From positions 1-64,000 of the IMG/VR virus record IMGVR_UViG_3300021376_000037: a stretch of DNA of 64,000 bases; one strand, written 5' to 3'. Position numbers and translations under genes: made by a program. This DNA comes from a virus. Below the pieces are notes generated by a model. It ran no database searches and was not told where the DNA came from. It saw only the letters and a program-made list of their open reading frames with translations. Each line of letters opens with the position of its first letter. Position 1 is the stretch's first letter. Below, in pieces: positions 37,601 to 45,500 of the stretch.

Positions 37601-38452
37601 ATGAAAGTATTAGTTACTGGTCATAAAGGTTATATTGGTTCTAAAATATATGAAAGATGTTTATCATCAGGATGGGAAACAAGAGGAATAGATTTAAAAG
37701 AAAAACGAGATGTGGTAGAAATATCTGAATATAAAGAATATATTGATTTCAAGCCAGAAATTATTTTTCATCTTGCAGCTAATCCGCGAGTGCAAATGAG
37801 TGTTGATAATCCTTTAGAAACCGCTTATCACAACACGCTTGGTACAACATCTATTTTAAATTATGCTAAAAAATGTGGTACTAGAAGAGTTGTATTTTCT
37901 AGTTCTTCTGCCATATATGGTAACGGAAATGGCCCAGTTAATCCTTATGGCCTACAAAAGCTTCAAGGAGAATTAGAATGTCAGTTATATTCGCGCATAT
38001 TTAATGTTGATACTGTATGTTTAAGATATTTTAACGTGTATTCAGAAGATCAAAAATCAACTGATGTTTATCCAACTGTTATAGCTGCTTGGATGGAAAA
38101 GCTTAGAGCTGATAAGGAATTGTTAGTATATGGCGACGGAAGCCATAAAAGAGATTATATACATGTTAATGATATAGTGGATTGTAATATATTTATTTCT
38201 AAACAAGATTGTAAATTTAATGGTGCCGTATATGATGTGGGAACAGGAAAAAACTATGATTTAAATTATATTAAATCTTATATTTTAACCATAAAATCAA
38301 ATGCGATATTTAATCATCTACCCGCCCGCCCAACTGATCCATTATCCACCTTATCCGATACATATAATTTAAATAATTTAGGATGGTCTGCTAAAATAAG
38401 CTTTTTAGATGGGTTAAAAAAATGTTTTAATGAACAAAATTTAAAAGGATAA
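37601..38452 (+). CDS. NAD-dependent sugar epimerase/dehydratase
   Basis: 283 residues. GHKGYIGSKIYE (NAD binding), HLAANPRVQMSVDN, SSSAIYG and NPYGLQK (Tyr116, Lys120), RYFNVY and HVNDIV. Closest in pattern to UDP-glucose/UDP-GlcNAc 4-epimerases, which would feed UDP-Gal to the mutase upstream. GGAG precedes ATG 37601, preferred over 37556. Last gene of the cluster. Confidence 0.85.
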   Translation: MKVLVTGHKGYIGSKIYERCLSSGWETRGIDLKEKRDVVEISEYKEYIDFKPEIIFHLAANPRVQMSVDNPLETAYHNTLGTTSILNYAKKCGTRRVVFSSSSAIYGNGNGPVNPYGLQKLQGELECQLYSRIFNVDTVCLRYFNVYSEDQKSTDVYPTVIAAWMEKLRADKELLVYGDGSHKRDYIHVNDIVDCNIFISKQDCKFNGAVYDVGTGKNYDLNYIKSYILTIKSNAIFNHLPARPTDPLSTLSDTYNLNNLGWSAKISFLDGLKKCFNEQNLKG

Positions 38453-38455
38453 CAT

Positions 38456-38632
38456 ATGAAACTTTCAGATCAAGCTTTAACATGTGTAATGGTAGCACTT
38501 CAAAAGAGTATCATGGAGCAAACAGATATTGTTCCTGTATTAAAAGGCTTTCAACTAGTACAGGAAGGGGAAGAGTTGTTAGTAACTAATCCTCCTACTA
38601 CCATGACTGCCAATCTTGTAGAGGGAAAGTAA
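38456..38632 (+). CDS. Small conserved phage protein
   Basis: 58 residues starting MKLSDQALTCVMVALQKSI. AAAGGATAAC precedes the ATG. The helix followed by LVQEGEELLVTNPP is typical of short proteins before baseplate genes in large myoviruses. Coupled to the next gene by TAATG. Function unknown. Confidence 0.6.
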   Translation: MKLSDQALTCVMVALQKSIMEQTDIVPVLKGFQLVQEGEELLVTNPPTTMTANLVEGK

Positions 38633-38886
38633 TGCCAACCTATATTTATAAGTGTGATAAATGCGAAAATACCTTTAAAGCATTTCATGGTATGAGCGAT
38701 ACTCTTAATGAATGCCTTGATTGCCATGAAACCGGCACAGTTCATAAACTACCTACGCTTTTAACCTCTTTACCTGAACGTGACAAACAAAAAGAGGCGG
38801 CTGGGCAGAGGGTAAAAGAAGCCATAGAAGATAATAGGCAATTATTATTAGACAGTAAACAGGAATACTTAAATAGAAAGCTATAA
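38632..38886 (+). CDS. FmdB-like zinc-ribbon protein
   Basis: 84 residues. MPTYIYKCDKCENTFKAFHG and CLDCHE match the FmdB-type zinc ribbon (CxxC..CxxC); a charged helix follows. Common in phages; possibly a transcription-linked protein, which would suit its place near the sigma factor. Confidence 0.7.
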   Translation: MPTYIYKCDKCENTFKAFHGMSDTLNECLDCHETGTVHKLPTLLTSLPERDKQKEAAGQRVKEAIEDNRQLLLDSKQEYLNRKL

Positions 38887-38887
38887 T

Positions 38888-39265
38888 ATGACTACACTAT
38901 TTGCTTCATTATTAGCTGTTTCCTTTGTTATTAACTGTATTTTAATATGGTATGTTAGAAAATTAGTTCAAAACATGTCTTATGCTATTTACAACGTAGA
39001 CGAAATGCAAAAAATGCTTAATGAATATGCCGTTCTATTACAGCCGTTAGCCACTATGGAAAATTATTATAATGATCCTGCACTAACTTCTGCTATAAAC
39101 AATACGCTTCTCGTCGTTGATGCGTGTAAGGTTTTCAAAAAAACGATGATTGTGAGTGGCGATGAAGAAAATCAAGAACAAGAAACCAAAGAAAACAGTC
39201 AAACAGACGACAAAGAACAAAAAGCCCCATTCAGAGGCGCAACCATCGGCTCAGTTGGCAGCTAA
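38888..39265 (+). CDS. Small membrane-anchored protein
   Basis: 125 residues. An N-terminal span (LFASLLAVSFVINCILIWYV), a helical domain (YNVDEMQKMLNEYAVLL) and an acidic tail that overlaps the next gene for 104 nt in another frame. Function unknown. Confidence 0.6.
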   Translation: MTTLFASLLAVSFVINCILIWYVRKLVQNMSYAIYNVDEMQKMLNEYAVLLQPLATMENYYNDPALTSAINNTLLVVDACKVFKKTMIVSGDEENQEQETKENSQTDDKEQKAPFRGATIGSVGS

Positions 39266-40046
39266 ACGTCCTAAACGAGCTTATAAAAAGACCTTACCAG
39301 CAACCCCGGTAAAGTCTGTTGTCATTTCTGCAAAACCCGTAGAAGCCAAAAATCAATATTTTACGAAGTTACATGAGGATGCTATTTTAGAATATGCATC
39401 TATTCTAGACAACAATCGTAAAACAGAATTATATATATCTTTAATACAACCTGCATTTAATGAAATGGTTGAAAAGATAGTATATACATATAAATTCAAC
39501 AACTTACCTAATATAGATGATTTAAAAAACGAATGTAAAACGTTTTTAACTACTATATTAGACAAATATGATACTTCCCGTGGTTCTAAGGCATTTTCTT
39601 ACTTTTCAGTTATTACTAAAAATTGGTTTATACATAAAGTAAAAAAGAATAATAATAAAAAAGAAGTTTATATAGAAGATATTAAAGATTCTCCTCAAGA
39701 AGAAGAATTAGTATATGAAGATTCATATGTTCATAGTAGAGAAAAAGAGGAGTTTTGGGCTGCTTTAGAAGCAGAAATGCATGGTTGGTTTGATAAACGT
39801 TTAAAAGAAAACGAATTAAGAGTATATAAAGCAATCCTTGTTCTTTTTAAAGAAAGTGAAAATATAGAAATTTTTAATAAGAAGGCTATTTATTTATACA
39901 TGAGAGAAATTACAGGCTTAAATACTAAGCAGGTAGTTAATAACTTAAAGAAGTTTAGAAAAAAGTATGAAGATTTTAGAAATAAATGGCAAAATGGACA
40001 AATTTCTCATATAAAAACAAGGATTTACAAAAATGAGTTCTTATAA
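39162..40046 (+). CDS. Candidate late-transcription sigma factor (T4 gp55-type)
   Basis: 294 residues (ATG 39162; GTG 39156 also possible). The block LDKYDTSRGSKAFSYFSVIT, then KNWFIHKVKK, resembles the sigma region 2-like core of phage late sigma factors. A basic disordered N-terminus precedes it. The first 104 nt overlap the upstream gene. A phage sigma would redirect host RNA polymerase to late promoters; the CTATTTATAT motifs are candidates. T4 gp55 is shorter, so the homology is distant. Confidence 0.5.
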   Translation: MKKIKNKKPKKTVKQTTKNKKPHSEAQPSAQLAAKRPKRAYKKTLPATPVKSVVISAKPVEAKNQYFTKLHEDAILEYASILDNNRKTELYISLIQPAFNEMVEKIVYTYKFNNLPNIDDLKNECKTFLTTILDKYDTSRGSKAFSYFSVITKNWFIHKVKKNNNKKEVYIEDIKDSPQEEELVYEDSYVHSREKEEFWAALEAEMHGWFDKRLKENELRVYKAILVLFKESENIEIFNKKAIYLYMREITGLNTKQVVNNLKKFRKKYEDFRNKWQNGQISHIKTRIYKNEFL

Positions 40047-40332
40047 AACATTAGAAGAATACATCGATGAAGCGACTAAAAATATAGAAAATGATCGCGC
40101 CGTAACTAGTAAGCTTTTATTAGACTTAGTAGACCACATGAATAAACATTCCGAAGATAAGTATACTCATAAAAACTTTGGTGAAATCGCTGCCATGTAT
40201 CTTGAAACTTTACAAAGATCTAATGAGCAATTAGTTAAAGTAGCCGCCATTATTCAACGTCAAGAAGGCGGAAAAGATGGTATGAGTAAGAAAGAGAAGG
40301 ATGTGCTATTTGACTTAATACGCGAGGGATAG
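40033..40332 (+). CDS. Conserved phage protein, possible sigma co-factor
   Basis: 99 residues, all-helical in appearance: LEEYIDEATKNIENDRAVTS, ETLQRSNEQLVKVAAII and KEKDVLFDLI. Overlaps the sigma candidate by 14 nt. In T4 a small protein (gp33) works with gp55; the location fits, but no sequence match can be claimed. Confidence 0.55.
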   Translation: MSSYKTLEEYIDEATKNIENDRAVTSKLLLDLVDHMNKHSEDKYTHKNFGEIAAMYLETLQRSNEQLVKVAAIIQRQEGGKDGMSKKEKDVLFDLIREG

Positions 40333-40335
40333 CAT

Positions 40336-41637
40336 ATGTCTAATCCAAAAGATAGAGATACGCCAGTTGTTGGACCTGACAAAAACGCTCGTTTAAGACC
40401 CCGCGTAGATGACCAGTTAACAACTAAAAAAGCTGTTGATGATTGGACATCTATCAACGGTCCATTAAGACCAAATTCTGAAGAAGGAATTAATACAAGA
40501 TTTGCAAAAGTAGTAGGAGTTGAAAAAGATCCTGCTAATTTTGATATGAATCATCATGCTGAAATGGTTGATGCTTTATCAGGACAACCTCCAATTAGAT
40601 ATAAGCTTTTACCACAGGGTGCAGCAGGGCAAATTTTTGTGCCACCTGAAGGTTTTGGTGGCAATACACCTGAAGATAAAATTGTAAATGAGTCACTTCC
40701 TGATTTTGGTTTAAATGATGCAAAAATTCCTGCTTTAAACGTAGGAGACACGGTTGCTGTAGATTATGCTAATAGTTCTACTAAACAGGGTGGTTTTATA
40801 ACTTCTAAAGTTTCTAAATATTCTGATGGTTCTGGAACATTGAGAGAAAAAAGAAAAAAAATTACTAGTCCAAGCACCAACTTTTCAGACAAAAAGCCTG
40901 TAACTAATGCAAAAGCTAAAGCTCAAGTTAAAAAACCTAATTCTAGTAAACCTCCTCCAACTCCAAAAACAGAATATAATCCCGTTTTTTTGAGTTTTAA
41001 TATTTTACAGAAAATTTTTAATAAAACACCGGCAAATATACTTAAAGTTTATTCATCTTCTATCACTCAAAATTTAAAGACTTATAAGTATAATTCAACA
41101 GTAAAAGATTATAATTTTAATACTTATGGAAGTACAGCATTAGTCTTAGCAGCCGTGAAAACAGTAACAGGAGACTTACAAGTTATTTACTCCCAACGAG
41201 AAGCTGAAAACGTTAACTCGGTTGGTGCTTTATTTGGTTCTAATAAAAGATTTTATGGGAGAGGATTTATGTGGCCTTTTGTTAGAGGAGAAACGGAATA
41301 CAAAACTTTATCTAATAATTTAGGTATTGATTTAATACAAGATCAAAAAAACGATGGGTTCTTTAAAGGTGTTGGTAAAGTTTTACAGGCTCCGTGGGCT
41401 GCTGTACTTGGTCAAAAAACAGCAGCTGATTTTTTAGTTTCAACTCCCTTTTTAACAGTTGTTTCTGGATATGACTATTTATCAAGAAAAAATTTTAAAA
41501 TTTATGGCGACACCTTTAATAGAGAGGCGGCTGCTTCTGTTTTAAAACTTCAAAAAAACGAATATAACTACTATATAAGTGAATGTAAAAGAATATATGA
41601 TATAATGGTAGAAAATGATAATATTTTAACATATTAA
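40336..41637 (+). CDS. Putative baseplate hub or spike-region protein
   Basis: 433 residues. The segment LNVGDTVAVDYANSSTKQGG (around residue 137) is OB-fold-like, as in gp5/VgrG hub proteins. A Lys/Pro linker then leads to a C-terminal domain of ~230 residues. Its place before further baseplate genes supports a structural role. No lysozyme motif is visible. Confidence 0.5.
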   Translation: MSNPKDRDTPVVGPDKNARLRPRVDDQLTTKKAVDDWTSINGPLRPNSEEGINTRFAKVVGVEKDPANFDMNHHAEMVDALSGQPPIRYKLLPQGAAGQIFVPPEGFGGNTPEDKIVNESLPDFGLNDAKIPALNVGDTVAVDYANSSTKQGGFITSKVSKYSDGSGTLREKRKKITSPSTNFSDKKPVTNAKAKAQVKKPNSSKPPPTPKTEYNPVFLSFNILQKIFNKTPANILKVYSSSITQNLKTYKYNSTVKDYNFNTYGSTALVLAAVKTVTGDLQVIYSQREAENVNSVGALFGSNKRFYGRGFMWPFVRGETEYKTLSNNLGIDLIQDQKNDGFFKGVGKVLQAPWAAVLGQKTAADFLVSTPFLTVVSGYDYLSRKNFKIYGDTFNREAAASVLKLQKNEYNYYISECKRIYDIMVENDNILTY

Positions 41638-41645
41638 GAATTTTT

Positions 41646-42563
41646 ATGGCACCTATAAGAAGAAATAAATTAAATCAAATTATTGATGATCTTTACGGCT
41701 TGTTCAAGAATGAAACTAGCCCTAATGCTGAAGAGGGCTTTGCTAGAAGTACAATGTATGAACCCAATAATATTCGTCATTTAAATACTACTGATGCCGA
41801 TGAAACAATAGAAGGTCAGAATAATCAAGCTATTTGGTTTAGAAGAGATGGCTTTAATGATCATACAGATGGTTTGGGTGGTGCCGGTCATGCTAAATGT
41901 GGCGCTATAGATATATGTGTTGGTTTTTCTTCCATTCTTGATCATGAGGATATTCCCGGTCCTGTTAATCCAAGTACCGGTGCTGACGCAGCCAGAGTGT
42001 ATTTAAGTCAAAAATCTCTTGTTGATCAGTATTTCGGAATTAAATTACCAATGTTTGGTGAAAGCCCACCTCGTTCCGCAGTGGCAATAAAAGCAGATGA
42101 TGTTCGTTTGATAGCTAGAAATAGCTTTAAAATTGTAACCAACACAGACAACGTATTATCTATAAATGCACCTAGTATGAACGGTACTGGTGTTCAACTT
42201 ATAGCTAATAATGAAAGCCCAGACGTTTTACAACCTATGATAAAAGGTCAAAACCTAATAGAAGGGTTAACAGAGTTATCTGAGAAAATAGACGCTATAA
42301 ATAGCACTCTTCTAAGTTTTATACAGGCACAAAAAAGTCTTAATGAAGAATTACGTACACACGTTCATCAAGTACCTTTTTACGATGATGCAGTAACCTT
42401 TTATTCTACTAGTGTTTTTCAACTGGGTTTAAACGTAAACACATTTCTTGATTCTTTACAAGAAAAAAATAAAATGGAATCTATTAATTTAGGTTCTTGG
42501 AGAAATAAGTTTTTGGATCATGGCGAAAAGCATATAGCTAGTTCTTATCATTTATTAAATTAA
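41646..42563 (+). CDS. Virion structural protein, baseplate/spike family
   Basis: 305 residues. HAKCGAIDICVG, ARVYLSQKSLVDQYFGI, SAVAIKADDVRLIARNSFKI and THVHQVPFYDDAV form an order I recall from structural proteins of marine T4-like phages. The middle looks like a beta-helix or OB spike with a His pair near the end. The exact position in the tail is unknown. Confidence 0.6.
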   Translation: MAPIRRNKLNQIIDDLYGLFKNETSPNAEEGFARSTMYEPNNIRHLNTTDADETIEGQNNQAIWFRRDGFNDHTDGLGGAGHAKCGAIDICVGFSSILDHEDIPGPVNPSTGADAARVYLSQKSLVDQYFGIKLPMFGESPPRSAVAIKADDVRLIARNSFKIVTNTDNVLSINAPSMNGTGVQLIANNESPDVLQPMIKGQNLIEGLTELSEKIDAINSTLLSFIQAQKSLNEELRTHVHQVPFYDDAVTFYSTSVFQLGLNVNTFLDSLQEKNKMESINLGSWRNKFLDHGEKHIASSYHLLN

Positions 42564-42564
42564 T

Positions 42565-45500
42565 ATGTTTAATGTAAATTCTAAAAAGTATCCTGTTTAT
42601 AAAGATTTTAATACTCATACTTTATCCAGTAATTCAGGCGATGTATTAAAACATTTTTTCGCTATTCAAGAATTGCCGCCTTCAACTCCTATTCCTGTTA
42701 ACTATGAGCTTTTGGACGATAATACTCCTATTATATTGTTAGAAGAAAAAATAGGCTATAAGGGTTTATGGAATAGGATAAAAGTAAAAGATGGCGATAA
42801 CTATAAAATTGGTTACGTTAAAAGCGTTTTAAAGCCAATTAGTGGGTCTTTACCTTTTCATCCTGTTAATTTAGCTATTGAAAATTTGCCAAATTATTCA
42901 GCTGCACAAATTGATTGGATTAATCAACCTCCCGGTGTCGTATACGACGATGTACATAACGCATGTTATGCTGTGCATTATGAATTAGAAGATGTAACAA
43001 GTGTAGAAGATAGAAACACTTTTAATAATAGTTTAAGAAGAGCTTATTTAGAGGGTTCAAAATTAATTTTAGAAGAAAAAGGATTCTCTTCTAATGAAAT
43101 AGATAATTTACTAAATAATTATTACATTTTTTCTAGAGCAGAAGAATGGTATATAAATCCTAGACCGTGCTCCACATTAAGAGTTTTAGTGGCTATTCCA
43201 AAAAAATATGTCAATTATTATTTGAATAGAAACGTTATTAATAAAATTTCTAATTTCAAACCAAAAAGTCCTACTAAAAAATACAAAACTAAAACATTTA
43301 ATAATTATTTTGAATATAAAGAATTTTTTGATAGTTTGACAACAACTCTTAAACATTATAATACGGGCTTAGTGGGAAGAACATGGGAATTAGACCCAGA
43401 TTACATGACCTTTAATCTAGCAGTAGAGGCTGAAAATGTAATGAAACTAGAAGAAAAAATAATTCTTTTTCTAAAGCAAAATATTCCTTCTGCCTTCGTA
43501 AATACTCAGCGTGATTTATTATTTACTTCTAAAGAAATATGGCTAGGAAGTTTAGAATTAGTTTTTGATGAACTATGCATTACAGAAATAAAATTTAAAA
43601 CATTCAACAATAATAAATTAAATAGTTTATATGAAATAGTTAAAAATAGATCATATGAAGATTTGAAAAATAACTATATAAATGATTTGCCTGATACAGA
43701 TGCAGTGTTCAATACTGGTGTTACGTCTTTTTTAAAAGACGCAGCTGTTTTAGATAAAACTAATGTCTATTATTTGCTTAATTTTAATCCTTCTGACGAT
43801 TCCGTAGCTATTATTGACAATTTATTAGATGTTAACTATGAAAAAAAGATAGAGACTTTTTTGGTGGAAAAGCATTATCCAAGCATTTTTAAATTTGAAT
43901 TTAAACCATTAAATTTAATTCAATGTTCTGTAGATAACGCTATGCGTTTAAATAATTTAGCTCAATATAAGTTACCTAGTGAAATAGAAAAATTTAAAAG
44001 AGTTCGCCAAAGAGCAGTTGATAATCAAATAAAAAATGAAGGTGATCCGTTCTCAAGCGCTTTTGTTGATTTAAACACGGTAGTTGATCCTAATATGAGA
44101 GTTTTATTAGGATTAGATTTACCGCGTGGTAAAACGGCTAAAGAAAAATTAATGAATTATATCATTGTAGCCAAGCGTATAGATTGGGGAAAATTTTTAG
44201 CTATCTCTTCAGCGTGCATGGCTAAATATCTATCTCCTGAAGAATATAGACAATTATTAGATAGTTATCAAAACGCTAAAAAATATCTTGATACTTTAGC
44301 AGCAAATAGTATTTGTAATCCATATTTAACTAATGCTTTAAAGACAATAAATATGGTTGGAATACCAGAATTTCCTGTAATAAGTCAAAATGCTTCTTTA
44401 GTTAAACAAATAGAAAATGCAATTATTCAGATGGTGATGGATTTATTACAGCAAACGATTAAATCTGCTTTAATTAATGCTGCAAAAGCGTGCTTATCTG
44501 ATCCAAACGCTGACTATACAGATAATAGTCCTCAATCGGCTGATGAAGTAGGTGATTTTTTAAATAATAATTCTAATAACAATGTTAACAATTTATTAAA
44601 TGATTTAGGTGATTCTTCTTTATCGCCTGATAAAGTAAAAAACGATTTAATAAGTCTAATTGATGATCTTTCATCTTGCTTGACTCCAAAAGAGATGTGC
44701 AAATTATTTAGTAACACTACCCTAAATGACGATGTTATGCAGATAATCATAACACTAGTCAAGAGAAAATATCCTGAATATTCAAATAAACTAAACGATA
44801 AAAAATCTATTTCTAACTTATTCCTTACTCTTGGAAATAATATAGATTTAACTATCTGTAGGGATTTAATAAATTCTGACACTCCTTCCTCTGCTGATTC
44901 TACAAGCGTAATTTGTGACGGAGAAAAAATAAATAACATAAGAGAGGCTTTATTAAAAGATAAAGGCTTGGATCAAGAATTAATAGATGATCTGCTTAAT
45001 CAAATAAAACAAAAAGAAAAGAAAAATTTAGAAGACGTTTTTAAATTGCTAAGTTCTGATAAACCTTTTGATATTTCTTTAGCTCCTAATGTTTTGTGCA
45101 ATATGTTACCTGATGAAGCGCTCGGAACTTTTGATCAAGACCAGAAAAACAGTATAGACTCTATTTTTAACTCGATGTATAGCATATTTGATGAAGAAGC
45201 GTTAGAGTGGCACAAGATAACTTATTCAACAAAAAAGCAAAATAAAACAATAATTGAATGGGACTCTAACAATCAAACATTCAAAATTCCGCCTCCAGAT
45301 TCTAATGCGTTCAAGCAACAAGGTGATGAAATAAAAAAACTTAATGATCCCGACAAAAGTAAGGATATTAATATTGCTTTACTCGATAGTTCTGTAAACG
45401 ATAAAAAAATACCTTTTTATTTATTTAAATATGGTTTACGTAATTCTTCTTATGAGGTTTATGATGATAAAAATAATTTCTATTTATACAATAAAATAGA

